NCBI GenBank assembly: GCA_947476695.1
Contig: CANJRD010000005.1
Location: 124,001-188,000 of the forward strand
Direction of reading: 5' to 3'
Length of the DNA: 64,000 nt
Origin: Rhodospirillaceae bacterium
GTDB lineage: Bacteria; Pseudomonadota; Alphaproteobacteria; Rhodospirillales; Rhodospirillaceae
Positions 1-8,972 of the stretch are shown here, in pieces. The position numbers were made by a program, and so were the translations under genes. The notes below the pieces were generated by a model. That model was not told the origin of the DNA, did not search any database, and was given only the letters and a program-made list of their open reading frames with translations. How positions within the stretch are numbered: position 1 is the first letter of the stretch; every line of letters begins with the position of its first letter.

Positions 1-71
1 CGAAGTACGCCGCCCGCAAAGCGCGCGGTACGCCGCAGGGCAAGCGCAACATGAAGATCAACCGAGGCTAA
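1..71 (+). CDS. C-terminal end of an unidentified basic protein (partial)
   Basis: Only the last 22 codons are inside the window, read in frame from base 3 and ending in TAA at 69-71. The tail is very basic, with residues such as KYAARKARG and QGKRNMKINRG, which would suit a nucleic-acid-binding or ribosome-associated protein, but no family can be named from so short a piece. Its stop codon overlaps the stop of the convergent Nudix gene by three bases. Confidence 0.5.
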   Translation, partial: KYAARKARGTPQGKRNMKINRG

Positions 72-550
72 GCCCCCTCGTTCGTCACGCCGGCGAGCCA
101 CGACAGCAGGCGATCCAAGAATGCGGCCTGGGCCGGGTTGATCCTGGTTCGGGCCGTTTCTATTTCGAACCAGGCGACACGGTCGACTTCGGGGATTTCG
201 ATCTGGCGGCCAGAACGCGGCGGCCATTCGATCATGATGGTATTGCTGCGGCAGGTCGTGACGTCGACATCCCGCTGCGCGGCGAAGGCCGCGACCACCT
301 TTCCGTTCGCCTGTGTAACCTGACCCAGCGGCGTCAGCGGAGCGCCCGCGAGATCGACGCCGGTTTCTTCCCGCAATTCGATCCGCGCCCGTTCTTCAAG
401 AGATTCCGCGCCGTCGACTTCGCCCTTGGGCAGACTCCAGGCCCCCTTCTCCTTCTTGGCCCAGAACGGACCGCCGGGATGGGCGAGCAGAACTTCAAGC
501 TGGGCGCCGCCACCGCGATACAACAATACGCCGGCGCTGAACTTGGGCAT
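68..550 (-). CDS. Nudix hydrolase
   Basis: A 160-residue Nudix-fold pyrophosphohydrolase; such proteins cleave nucleoside diphosphates linked to another moiety. The Nudix box is visible around residues 40-65 (GEVDGAESLEERARIELREE followed by TGV). It matches G-x5-E-x7-REUxEExGU except that the first Arg of the REUxEE core is Ile. The N-terminus (MPKFSAGVLLYR) is the typical first beta strand. The ATG at 548-550 is chosen because family similarity begins there, although the frame stays open far upstream. It lies 2 bp after the stop of the aminopeptidase gene and is probably cotranscribed with prmA and pepP. The substrate cannot be deduced. Confidence 0.85.
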   Translation of the reverse strand: MPKFSAGVLLYRGGGAQLEVLLAHPGGPFWAKKEKGAWSLPKGEVDGAESLEERARIELREETGVDLAGAPLTPLGQVTQANGKVVAAFAAQRDVDVTTCRSNTIMIEWPPRSGRQIEIPEVDRVAWFEIETARTRINPAQAAFLDRLLSWLAGVTNEGA

Positions 551-552
551 GG

Positions 553-2352
553 CTAGATCGGCGCGGTCGCGCCTTCGAGCCAGCTGCGCGTTTTTGTATC
601 GACCAACGGCCCGATCGTGTCGCGCACGCGCGCATGATAGGCGTCGAGCCAGGCTTTCTCTTCGGCGGTCAGCAATCCAGGCTCGATCATGTTGCGGTCG
701 ATCGGCGCCAGCGTGATCGTCTCGAATTCCAGCAGCGGCTTTTCGGCATCCTTCGGCGCGTCGGCGCCGCGCACCGCGACAAGGTTCTCGATGCGGATGC
801 CGTAAGCGCCGGTCTTGTAGTAGCCGGGCTCGTTCGAGATCACCATGCCGGGCTCCAGCGCGACGCTGTTGCCCACCTTGCTGATGCGCTGCGGTCCTTC
901 GTGCACGCCGAGATAGGTGCCGACGCCGTGGCCGGTGCCGTGGTCGAAGTCGAGACCTTCGGACCACAGCGGCGCGCGCGCGAGTGCATCCAACTGGCTA
1001 CCGGTGGTCCCTTTCACAAAGCGTGCACGGCCCAGCCCGATGTGACCCTTCAACACCAGCGTGAAGCGATGCTTCTGCTCAGGCGTCGCCTGACCGATGG
1101 CAATCGTACGGGTGACGTCCGTGGTGCCATCGAGATACTGCCCGCCGGAGTCGAGCAACAGCACTGTATTCGGCACGATGCGCGCGCTGGATGCCTCGGT
1201 CGCGCGATAGTGCACGATCGCACCATTGCCGCCGACGCCCGCGATGGTCGGAAAGCTGGGGCCCCGGAACAGGTTGTCCGTCGCCCGGAATGCCAGCAAT
1301 TGATCGGATGCGCTGATCTCGGTGAGTTGTCCCTTCGGCGCTTCAGCGTCCAGCCACGCCAGGAATTTCGCCAGCGCCGCGCCGTCGCGGATATGCGCCT
1401 GGCGCACGCCCTCCAACTCCGCCGGATGCTTGCGCGCTTTCACGGCGGTGATCGGGTCGGCGATCAGCTTGGGCTGCCGCTTCGCCTGATGCACCTGATC
1501 GTGCAGCCAGCGCGAACCGGTGTCGCGATCGAGGCCCACAGCCTTCACCGCCGCCGGCAGCGCCGCCAGCACCTGCGGCAGTTCGTCATAAGCGACAACG
1601 GTCACATCGGGACCGAGATGCGCCTTCACCTCAGGCGTGATCTTCGCCACATCGACACACAGCGTCGCGCGGCCGTCGGCGGTCAGCACCGCATAGGCCA
1701 GCACCAAGGGCGAGAACTCGACATCGTCGCCGCGAATGTTGAACAGCCAGGCGATGCTATCGAGCGCCGAGACGACCAGCGCGTCGACGCCCTCTGCTTT
1801 CAACGCGGCGCCGATCTCGGCGCGCTTCTCGGCGCTGGAGCGCCCGGCGAATTTGTCGGCATAGACCATCACCGGCGCGGTGGGTCGCGGCGGTTGACCG
1901 CGCCAGACCTTGTCGATGAGGTTGCCGTCTATGGCCACCATCGTCGCACCGACGCGCGTGCAAGCTTCCTCAAGCCTGTGCAGCCCGGCGGGCGTATGCA
2001 GCTTCGGATCGAAGCCCAGACGTTGGCCTGATGTCAGGTGCCTCGCGAGCCAGGCCGCCGGGGGCTCTTCGATCAGGTGGCGGTATTCATAGAGCTTGCC
2101 ATCGACCTGATCGCGAACCTGGATCGTGTAGCGGCCATCGATAAACACCGCCGCCTTGTCCGCCAGGACAACCGCCGCGCCCGCCGACCCGGTGAACCCG
2201 GTCAGCCATTGCAGGCGCTCGGCGAAGGCCGGGACGTATTCGGCCTGATGCTCGTCGGCCCGCGGCACGATGTAGCCATCCACGCCGGCGGCGCGGAAGG
2301 CTTCGCGCAAACCGCTCAGGCGCTCGGCGGCGGTGGGGTACGGCATGTCCAT
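553..2352 (-). CDS. pepP: Xaa-Pro aminopeptidase (peptidase family M24B)
   Basis: A 599-residue aminopeptidase P, which removes an N-terminal residue preceding proline using a dinuclear metal centre. The long form has two creatinase-like N-terminal domains (about residues 1-310) and a C-terminal pita-bread catalytic domain. Metal ligands are recognisable: Asp in LLDSGGQYLDGTTDVTRT (two Asp), His in HGTGHGVG, Glu in SNEPGYY and Glu in IRIENL. The start is the ATG at 2350-2352 (MDMPYPTAAERL); a second in-frame ATG lies two codons on at 2344-2346. The gene follows prmA by 23 bp and precedes the Nudix gene by 2 bp, so it is the middle of a three-gene minus-strand unit. Cytoplasmic, with no signal peptide. 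Confidence 0.92.
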   Translation of the reverse strand: MDMPYPTAAERLSGLREAFRAAGVDGYIVPRADEHQAEYVPAFAERLQWLTGFTGSAGAAVVLADKAAVFIDGRYTIQVRDQVDGKLYEYRHLIEEPPAAWLARHLTSGQRLGFDPKLHTPAGLHRLEEACTRVGATMVAIDGNLIDKVWRGQPPRPTAPVMVYADKFAGRSSAEKRAEIGAALKAEGVDALVVSALDSIAWLFNIRGDDVEFSPLVLAYAVLTADGRATLCVDVAKITPEVKAHLGPDVTVVAYDELPQVLAALPAAVKAVGLDRDTGSRWLHDQVHQAKRQPKLIADPITAVKARKHPAELEGVRQAHIRDGAALAKFLAWLDAEAPKGQLTEISASDQLLAFRATDNLFRGPSFPTIAGVGGNGAIVHYRATEASSARIVPNTVLLLDSGGQYLDGTTDVTRTIAIGQATPEQKHRFTLVLKGHIGLGRARFVKGTTGSQLDALARAPLWSEGLDFDHGTGHGVGTYLGVHEGPQRISKVGNSVALEPGMVISNEPGYYKTGAYGIRIENLVAVRGADAPKDAEKPLLEFETITLAPIDRNMIEPGLLTAEEKAWLDAYHARVRDTIGPLVDTKTRSWLEGATAPI

Positions 2353-2375
2353 GGCATCGATCCGGCTACAGCTTC

Positions 2376-3305
2376 CTACGGAAGATAGGGCGCGGATTTG
2401 GCCAGGACCAGGATCGACCACGGGCGACGCGAAATTCGGCGCACCAGCCGCAGGCCCTGGGCGCGGTAGGCTGTCAGCACCATGGCTTCCTGGCGCTGCA
2501 GGAGCCCCGCCAGGATGAGATGTCCCCCCGGGGCCAGCAGCCCCGCCAGATCGCGGGACATCGCGCGCAGGGGCCGCGCCAGGATATTGGCGGTGATGAC
2601 CGCGTAGGGACCGCCCCGGCGGATGGTGGCATCGCCCGTCCCGTCGCTTAGCAATGTCTGCACTTCGCCCGCCAGGCCGTTGGCCAGCGCGTTGATGCGG
2701 GTGACGCGCACCGCTTCCGGATCGATGTCGGCAGCCAGCACGGGCACATGCCATTGCCGCGCCATGGCCAGCGCCAGGATGCCGGAGCCACAGCCCATAT
2801 CGAGCGCGGCGGGCCGCCCGCTGCGCACCAGTGCCGCGCGCGTCCCTGCCCTTTTGCCGAGGCTGTCCAGGGCCAGCAGGCAGCCGTAGGTGCTGGCATG
2901 CTCCCCCGAGCCGAAGGCCGTCGCCGCGTTGATCCGCAAGCGCAGAGCGCCCGCTGGGAACGGCCCGCGTACGTGATCGCCGTGGATATAGAATCGCCCG
3001 GCCTGCAGCGGCGGAAAACTCGCCACGCTCTCGGTCAGCCAGTCCTTGGCGGCGACGGGCGCGATCTCCAACACCGGCTCAGCGACCCCAGCGGCCCCGG
3101 CAGCCAGCGCGACGCGGGCGGCGATCTCCGCACGCGGCGGCGGTTCGTCAAACATGCCTTCGACGGCCCAGATCAGCGAGACGCCGTCGGCCGACTCTTC
3201 AACCTCATAGAGGCTGACGACATCCGTCAGGCCGGCGAAGACCGGCTCGAAAGCCATCTCCGTCCCGGCCGGGACCACGATCTTGGCGCTCCAGGCAGTT
3301 GTCAT
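2376..3305 (-). CDS. prmA: Ribosomal protein L11 methyltransferase
   Basis: A 309-residue SAM-dependent methyltransferase of the PrmA family, which trimethylates lysines and the N-terminus of ribosomal protein L11. The N-terminal third is the substrate-recruitment domain. The SAM-binding motif DMGCGSGILALAMA lies in the middle, followed by the acidic loop VLAADIDPEAV and the family motif ANILARPL. The length is slightly greater than the approximately 293 residues of the E. coli protein. ATG at 3303-3305 is the only sensible start. It heads the prmA-pepP-nudix unit. Cytoplasmic. Confidence 0.93.
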   Translation of the reverse strand: MTTAWSAKIVVPAGTEMAFEPVFAGLTDVVSLYEVEESADGVSLIWAVEGMFDEPPPRAEIAARVALAAGAAGVAEPVLEIAPVAAKDWLTESVASFPPLQAGRFYIHGDHVRGPFPAGALRLRINAATAFGSGEHASTYGCLLALDSLGKRAGTRAALVRSGRPAALDMGCGSGILALAMARQWHVPVLAADIDPEAVRVTRINALANGLAGEVQTLLSDGTGDATIRRGGPYAVITANILARPLRAMSRDLAGLLAPGGHLILAGLLQRQEAMVLTAYRAQGLRLVRRISRRPWSILVLAKSAPYLP

Positions 3306-3443
3306 GGGACTGAAATATCCGTTTTACAGCAATGAGTTGCGTGACGAGCCCTGCAGCCGATTCCGGGCAGACCTGCAACCAACGCAATTGTGGTTTCGCA
3401 CCTGCGAGACGACACTTCGCACCAGGAATTAGCGAGTTTTGCC

Positions 3444-3611
3444 ATGGATGCCAGCACTTTCCAGCCCGAAACACAGGCCCCGCAGGCCGACGAGAGCGAA
3501 GCCGAGATCACCCGCGTGTTCCGCCGTGTTGATCCGCGCCAGACGCGCCGTCAGAGCCTGATCGCGCAAGCGCGCACAACGGCGGCGGCGGCGCTCACCA
3601 AAAGCCGCTAG
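3444..3611 (+). CDS. Small charged hypothetical protein (55 aa)
   Basis: A short frame starting at ATG 3444 (MDASTFQPETQ) and ending in TAG at 3609-3611. The first half is acidic and the second half strongly basic (VFRRVDPRQTRRQSLIAQAR), a composition seen in small alphaproteobacterial proteins but with no named domain that I recognise. A GTG at 3390 would add 18 residues, but these look non-coding in composition. There is only a weak ribosome-binding site (AGGAA, rather far upstream). It ends 4 bp before the convergent dienelactone hydrolase stop. It may be real; the evidence is moderate. Confidence 0.45.
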   Translation: MDASTFQPETQAPQADESEAEITRVFRRVDPRQTRRQSLIAQARTTAAAALTKSR

Positions 3612-3615
3612 GCCT

Positions 3616-4368
3616 TTATGCCTTGGCGACGTGCCGGTCCATGAACGCGATGGACCGCTGCCACGCAAGTTCCGCCGCATCCTTCTTGTATGACGCCGTC
3701 TGATCCGGGTTCTCGAACGCGTGCACCGCGCCCGAATAAATATGCAAGTCCATGTCCGCGTGCTTCGCGCGGATCGCATCGATCTTCGGCATCGTGATCT
3801 GATTGTCCATGTCGCCGACGTGGAAGATCGTCGGCGCCTGGGGCGTCAGATCGTTGAAGTCGAAAACATTGCTGCCATAGAAGTTCACCTGCGCCGCCCA
3901 TTTACGCGCCGCCCCCGCGCGCCACGACCAGGTGCCGCCGAAGCAGAAGCCTGAGATCGCGACCTTGTCCGCCGGCCCCGCCGCTTTCGCCGCCGCTTCG
4001 ACGTCGGCAAAGATCATGGCTTCGGTCAGCGCGTTCATTTTCTTCACGCCGTCCTGCAGCTTGTCGTAAGCGACTGTGTTTTCATTCGGACTGACGCGAT
4101 CGTACAGCGACGGCGCGATCGCGGCGTAACCGGCCTCGGCCCAGCGCGCGCAGACGTCGCCCATATGCGTGGTCGGACCATAAACCGCATGCAGCACGAC
4201 GATGCCGCCTTTCGGCTTGCCGACGGGCTCCGCTTTCCAGGCCATCAACTTGTGGCCGTCCGCCGCGGTCAACGTGACCTTCTGCGCCCCTGGTGTCGCC
4301 GCATGCGTCGCGAATGGCAATGCGGCGGTCGCCGTCAGCAACACGCGGCGCGAAAGGGCTAGTGTCAT
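3616..4368 (-). CDS. Exported dienelactone hydrolase-family protein
   Basis: A 250-residue alpha/beta hydrolase of the dienelactone hydrolase family. The N-terminus has a twin-arginine-like signal (SRRVLLTATAALPFATHA), so the protein is probably exported to the periplasm, unlike classical cytoplasmic DLH. The nucleophile is Cys142 in GFCFGG, with Asp188 in GDMDNQI and His216 in SGAVHAFEN completing the triad. The Glu that activates the cysteine in classical DLH (QEIFG motif) is replaced: the sequence reads VVLHAVYG. The start ATG at 4366-4368 has a GGGGAG ribosome-binding site. It lies 11 bp after the TPR-glycosyltransferase gene and is the last gene of the metF-uvrD unit. The substrate is unknown. 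Confidence 0.85.
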   Translation of the reverse strand: MTLALSRRVLLTATAALPFATHAATPGAQKVTLTAADGHKLMAWKAEPVGKPKGGIVVLHAVYGPTTHMGDVCARWAEAGYAAIAPSLYDRVSPNENTVAYDKLQDGVKKMNALTEAMIFADVEAAAKAAGPADKVAISGFCFGGTWSWRAGAARKWAAQVNFYGSNVFDFNDLTPQAPTIFHVGDMDNQITMPKIDAIRAKHADMDLHIYSGAVHAFENPDQTASYKKDAAELAWQRSIAFMDRHVAKA

Positions 4369-4379
4369 GGTTTTCTCCC

Positions 4380-5522
4380 CTAAAGATGTTCCTGCAGCGC
4401 CGCCCTGATCTGCGTGAACACGCCGTCCCAGTCGCGCGCGACGCTTTGACGGAACAGGCGTGCGGTCGGATACCAGGGCGTGTCGCTGCGATCCTTCTGC
4501 CAGCGCCAATCGGGATATTTGCGCAAGGCAATCCACACCGGCACCCCGAGCGCGCCGGCGAGATGGGCGATGGCGGTGTCCGAGGTGATCACAAGATCGC
4601 AGCACGTCATCACCGCGGCGCTGTCGGTGAAAGCGCCGTCGCCGGCGTCGAAGTCCGCGCCGAGCGTTTCGACCTGCAAGCCGGACGGCATCGCCTGAAG
4701 TTGTGTTTCGCCGCTGCCTTTGTGCAGGCTGATCAGGCGCACACCGGAAATATCCGACAACGCCGAGAATTGCGCGAGCGGGAACGAGCGCCCCAGCGCA
4801 TCGACGGGCGTCACGCCGCCCTGCCAGCAAATCCCGATCTTGAAGCCTTCGGCACCGAGACGTTGCTGCCAGTGCGCGACCCGCTCCGGTTCCGCGTGCA
4901 GATAAGGAATGTGGGTGGGGATCGTGTCATTGTCGCTGCCGAACACCAGCGGGAGACTGCCGAGATAATTGCGGAAGTCGAACGCGGTCACGACGTCATC
5001 GGCCGCGACCAGTTGATCGACGCCCGGCAGTTCCTTCATCAGTCGCATGAGAGAACGCGGCACTTGCAAGATCACGCGGGCGCCGAGGTCGGCCACCGGC
5101 TTGCAGTACCGGCTGAACTGAATGATGTCGCCGAGACCCTGCTCCCAATGGAGCAGCACGGTTTTGCCTTCGACCGGTTGACCCAACCACAAAGGCTTGC
5201 CGCCAAACATCTTCGGCAGAGCTGAATCCCATCGCCACTCGAACGCGGGCCAGCCATCCAAGAAGTCACCATTGGCGAGCAGCAGGTAAGCCTTCTCGAT
5301 ATGGGCGAGCCGATCCCTGGGGTCAACAGTCAGCGCCGCATCGAGTGTCGCGATCGCCTCCGCGTCTCGCCCGACCTCGGACAGCGCCGCCGCGTGGGCG
5401 TGGTAGTAACTCAGATTGCCCGGCTCGGCCGCGATAGCGGCCTGGAAACTGGCTGCCGCCTCGTCGAAGCGTGCCTGCTTCCCGAATGTTATGCCTTGCC
5501 GGTAATGCGTTTCGCCGCTCAT
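4380..5522 (-). CDS. TPR protein with C-terminal glycosyltransferase-like domain
   Basis: A 380-residue protein. Residues 1-90 form about two and a half tetratricopeptide repeats (YRQGITFGKQARFDEAAASF, then ALSEVGRDAEAI). Residues 120-370 resemble the glycosyltransferase-9/OGT-like fold, with motifs LLHWEQGLGDIIQFSRY, ICWQGG, LISLHKG and the C-terminal nucleotide-sugar signature DLVITSDTAIAHLAGALGVP. Such proteins are common in alphaproteobacteria, often as unassigned glycosyltransferases. The start codon overlaps the uvrD stop (ATGA), so translation is likely coupled. Acceptor and sugar are unknown. Confidence 0.8.
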   Translation of the reverse strand: MSGETHYRQGITFGKQARFDEAAASFQAAIAAEPGNLSYYHAHAAALSEVGRDAEAIATLDAALTVDPRDRLAHIEKAYLLLANGDFLDGWPAFEWRWDSALPKMFGGKPLWLGQPVEGKTVLLHWEQGLGDIIQFSRYCKPVADLGARVILQVPRSLMRLMKELPGVDQLVAADDVVTAFDFRNYLGSLPLVFGSDNDTIPTHIPYLHAEPERVAHWQQRLGAEGFKIGICWQGGVTPVDALGRSFPLAQFSALSDISGVRLISLHKGSGETQLQAMPSGLQVETLGADFDAGDGAFTDSAAVMTCCDLVITSDTAIAHLAGALGVPVWIALRKYPDWRWQKDRSDTPWYPTARLFRQSVARDWDGVFTQIRAALQEHL

Positions 5523-7831
5523 GCCGGTTCGATGAAGCTGTCGAGGACGCGTTTCGTTCCCGCCTTCTCGAACTCGATCTCGAGCTTGGCGTCATCGATG
5601 TCGCGCACCACGCCATAGCCGAACTTCTGATGGAATACGCGTTCGCCGATCTTGAAGTCGCCGCCGCTTGCGCGTGGCGAGGCTTCCCAGGTCGTCTCGA
5701 CCGTCGGCGGACGGCGGCGGTTGCTGAAGCTGCCCGGTGCCGGTTGCTTGCCCGCCCCCCAGCCTGTCGTCATGGTTTCCCAGCCTTCGCTGAAGCCGCG
5801 ATTGCCATAAAGGCCGGCTTCCGATTGAAGGCGGATGTTCTCTTTCGGCAGTTCATCGATGAATCGCGACGGCAGGCCGGCCTGCCACTGATTGAACACC
5901 CGACGATTGGCGGCGAAGGAAATGAAGACTCGCGCGCGGGCACGGGTCAGCCCGACGTAGGCGAGCCGGCGTTCTTCTTCCAGCGCCTTGCTGCCGCTTT
6001 CATCCAGCGCGCGGCGGTTCGGGAAAATCTCTTCTTCCCACCCCGGCAGGAAAACGGCGTCGAACTCAAGGCCCTTCGCCCCGTGCAGCGTCATCAACGT
6101 GACCGCCACATCGGTTTTGTTGGCCTCGTTCTCCATCACCAGGCTGACGTGATCGAGGAAGCCGGCGAGGCTGTCCCATTCGTCCAGGCCGCTGGCGAAC
6201 TCACGCAGGTTGTCGAGGCGGCCCGGCGCTTCCGGCGACTTGTCGTGCTTCCACATCTCGAGGTAGCCGGATTCCTCCAGCACCATCGCGGTCAACTCGG
6301 CGAGCGGCATGGCCTCCCGCAGCGTGCGCCAGCGCACGAAGTCCTGCGCAAGATTGCGCAGCGTCGTGCGCGCTGCCGGGCGCAGCTCATCGGTCTCGGT
6401 GATGCGCAGCGTCGCTTCCATCAACGACACGGACTGACTGCGCGCGAGCACGTGCAGCTTTTGCACGGTCGATTCACCCAGGCCGCGCTTGGGCTTGTTG
6501 ACGATGCGCTCGAAGGCGAGATCGTCTTCCGGCTGATTGATCAGCCGCAGATAAGCCAGCGCATCGCGGATTTCGAGACGTTCATAGAACCGCGGACCGC
6601 CGACCACGCGGTACGGCACACCCGTGGTGATCAGACGTTCTTCGAACTCCAGCATCTGGAAGCCGGCCCGCACCAGGATTGCGATGCCCTGAAGGCTCTG
6701 ACCGTTGCGCTGCAGGCCCTCGATCTCGTCGACGACCCAGCGCGCTTCTTCTTGGCCGTCCCACAGGCCGCGCACGTCGATCAACTCGCCTTCCTCGCGC
6801 TCCGGGCCGTGACCCGAGCGCAGCGTCTTGCCGAGGCGGTCTTCGTTGTGCGCGATCAGATGCGAGGCCGTCGCCAGAATGCGGGGCGTCGAGCGATAGT
6901 TGCTTTCCAGGCGCACGATCTTCGCGTTCGGGAATTCCTTCTCGAAGCGCAGGATGTTGCCGACTTCCGCACCGCGCCAGGAATAGATCGACTGATCGTC
7001 GTCACCGACGCAGCATAGGTTCTTGTGCTTCTGGCACATCAACCGCAGCCACAGGTACTGCGCCACGTTGGTGTCCTGATACTCGTCCACCAGGATGTAA
7101 CAGAACTGCTCCTGATACTGCGCCAGCACATCGGCCTGCGTCTGGAAGATCGTCAGGCAGTGCAACAGCAAGTCGCCGAAGTCGGCGGCGTTCAGTGCTT
7201 TCAGGCGTTCCTGATAGGCGCTGTAGAGCGCGAGCGCGCGGCCGCCGGCGAATTCCGTTTCGCGATCGTGCCCGACCTTGCTCGGCGTCAGCCCGCGATC
7301 CTTCCACCGCTGGATCACACCCATCACGGCTTGCGCCGGCCATTTCTTGGTGTCGATGCCATCGGCTTCCATCACCTGCTTGAGCAGGCGGATCTGGTCG
7401 TCGCTGTCGAGGATGGTGAAGTTGGATTTCAGCCCCACGACTTCGGAATGACGCCGCAGGATGCGCACACCGAGCGCATGGAACGTGCCGAGCCAGATCG
7501 ATTCCGCCACCGGCCCGACCAGCGCCGACACGCGTTCGCGCATTTCGCGTGCCGCGCGGTTGGTGAAGGTGACGGACAATATCTGCCAGGGCTTCGCCAG
7601 CCCGCGCGCGAGAATCAGCGCCAGCCGCGCGGTCAGCACCCGGGTCTTGCCGGTGCCCGCGCCGGAAAGCACAAGCACAGGCCCTTCGGTGGTTTCCACC
7701 GCCTGGCGCTGTTCCGGGTTCAGCTTGTCGAGCCACGGCGTCGGCAGCGCAACAGGCGCTGCGACAGGTCCGCGCGACGGCGCGGACGGTGCAGGGACCG
7801 GGTCTTCGTCGAGCGCGAACGGGTCTGACAT
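5519..7831 (-). CDS. uvrD: UvrD/PcrA-type DNA helicase
   Basis: A 770-residue superfamily 1A 3'-5' DNA helicase of mismatch and nucleotide-excision repair. Helicase motifs in order: Walker A LSGAGTGKTRVL (Lys62), DEYQDTN (motif II), CVGDDDQSIYSWRGAE (motif III), a motif V region LMTLHGAKGLEFDAVFLPGW and motif VI LAYVGLTRAR. The last 45 residues (FKIGERVFHQKFGYGVV and onward) match the Tudor-like C-terminal domain of UvrD/PcrA. It begins 14 bp after the metF stop and overlaps the next gene by 4 bp. Confidence 0.95.
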   Translation of the reverse strand: MSDPFALDEDPVPAPSAPSRGPVAAPVALPTPWLDKLNPEQRQAVETTEGPVLVLSGAGTGKTRVLTARLALILARGLAKPWQILSVTFTNRAAREMRERVSALVGPVAESIWLGTFHALGVRILRRHSEVVGLKSNFTILDSDDQIRLLKQVMEADGIDTKKWPAQAVMGVIQRWKDRGLTPSKVGHDRETEFAGGRALALYSAYQERLKALNAADFGDLLLHCLTIFQTQADVLAQYQEQFCYILVDEYQDTNVAQYLWLRLMCQKHKNLCCVGDDDQSIYSWRGAEVGNILRFEKEFPNAKIVRLESNYRSTPRILATASHLIAHNEDRLGKTLRSGHGPEREEGELIDVRGLWDGQEEARWVVDEIEGLQRNGQSLQGIAILVRAGFQMLEFEERLITTGVPYRVVGGPRFYERLEIRDALAYLRLINQPEDDLAFERIVNKPKRGLGESTVQKLHVLARSQSVSLMEATLRITETDELRPAARTTLRNLAQDFVRWRTLREAMPLAELTAMVLEESGYLEMWKHDKSPEAPGRLDNLREFASGLDEWDSLAGFLDHVSLVMENEANKTDVAVTLMTLHGAKGLEFDAVFLPGWEEEIFPNRRALDESGSKALEEERRLAYVGLTRARARVFISFAANRRVFNQWQAGLPSRFIDELPKENIRLQSEAGLYGNRGFSEGWETMTTGWGAGKQPAPGSFSNRRRPPTVETTWEASPRASGGDFKIGERVFHQKFGYGVVRDIDDAKLEIEFEKAGTKRVLDSFIEPA

Positions 7832-7845
7832 TTATAATCCGGGCA

Positions 7846-8694
7846 TCAGCCGGCGGCGTTCGGGCGCAGACCTAGGATATGGCAGATGGCGTAGGTCAAG
7901 TCGGCACTGTTCAAAGTGTAGAAGTGGAATGCGTCGGCGCCTTCGCGCTTCAGGGCTTCGACCTGGCTGGCGATCACCGTCGCACCGACTAATTTGCGTG
8001 TTTCCGCGTCATCTTCAAGACCCGCGAAACGCTCATGCAACCACTGCGGGACAGTCGCGCCGCATCGGACCGCCATCTGGCTAGTGCGTACAAAATTGAC
8101 CACCGGCATTAGGCCGGGAACGAGAGGCACCTTGATGCCCGCCGCGACGGCCCGGTCGCGGAAGCGCAAGTACACCTCGGGATCGAAGAACAGATTGGTG
8201 ATCGCGCGATTGGCGCCGGCGTCGATCTTGCGCTTCAGGTGGTCGAGATCGGCCTGCGCGTTGCTTGCTGTCGGATGCACCTCGGGATAGGCGGCGACGC
8301 TGATCTCGAAATCCGCCACGCGCTTGAGCCCGGCGACGAGATCGACCGCGAAGGGATAACCCTGCGGATGCGGCGTGTAGGTCGTCTCGCCTTCCGGCGG
8401 ATCACCGCGCAAGGCGACGATGTGACGAATCCCGGCATCCCAGTAATGCTGTGCCACCTCGTCCACCTCGGCCCGGCTGGCACCGACACAGGTGAGATGG
8501 GCCGCGGCCGGGACTTTGATGTCGCGTTGGATATGGACCACCGTCTCGTGGGTCCGCTCGCGCGTCGAGCCAAGCGCGCCGTATGTCACCGACATAAACG
8601 ATGGCTTCAGAGGCGCGAGGCGCGCGATCGCCGCCCACAGATTTTCCTTCGCCTTGTCGGTCTTCGGCGGCGAGAACTCAAATGAGACAGTCAT
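7846..8694 (-). CDS. metF: Methylenetetrahydrofolate reductase [NAD(P)H]
   Basis: A 282-residue flavoenzyme reducing 5,10-methylene-THF to 5-methyl-THF for methionine synthesis. The N-terminal FEFSPPK contains the catalytic Glu (Glu6 here, Glu28 in E. coli). VTYGALGSTRE, ALRGDPPEG (flavin and folate-contacting Asp) and AYPEVHP are family motifs. The ATG at 8692-8694 begins exactly at the conserved barrel start; the frame remains open upstream but has no family similarity there. It is the first gene of metF-uvrD-TPR glycosyltransferase-DLH. I looked for a SAM or SAH riboswitch in the leader and did not recognise one. Confidence 0.95.
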   Translation of the reverse strand: MTVSFEFSPPKTDKAKENLWAAIARLAPLKPSFMSVTYGALGSTRERTHETVVHIQRDIKVPAAAHLTCVGASRAEVDEVAQHYWDAGIRHIVALRGDPPEGETTYTPHPQGYPFAVDLVAGLKRVADFEISVAAYPEVHPTASNAQADLDHLKRKIDAGANRAITNLFFDPEVYLRFRDRAVAAGIKVPLVPGLMPVVNFVRTSQMAVRCGATVPQWLHERFAGLEDDAETRKLVGATVIASQVEALKREGADAFHFYTLNSADLTYAICHILGLRPNAAG

Positions 8695-8972
8695 AGGCGC
8701 CGGTAGGATGGACCCCGGCGAAAGGGAGGCGGCGGACGTCACGGAAACCCCACGGTGGGTCGGTTGAAAGCGGAACAAAACATGGCCGGGGCCGGAAGTA
8801 CAGCGCCGCTGGACGAATATGCCCCTACAACCCCAAGCCGAGAAATGATCAACTCCGCGCCGTTTTGGATGGAGCCGGCTGGCCAGCCCCGCAGCTTTTG
8901 TGTTAACCCTTCGGCCCTTCCGTTCCCCCCCATGTTTTTCGCCGCTTATGCGGACTTTCGAGGCTTCCCCCC
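8695..8972. other. Divergent intergenic region metF / mlaA
   Basis: 278 bp between the divergent starts of metF and mlaA, presumably holding both promoters. I see no clear sigma-70 hexamers, no riboswitch core and no strong terminator. A GGAAC at 8772-8776 has no CGTT partner at the right distance. Confidence 0.4.

Noticed and set aside
8695-8972. SAM/SAH riboswitch before metF.
   Set aside because: I looked for the SAM-II and SAH core pairings in the minus-strand leader and did not find them; only short GC hairpins.
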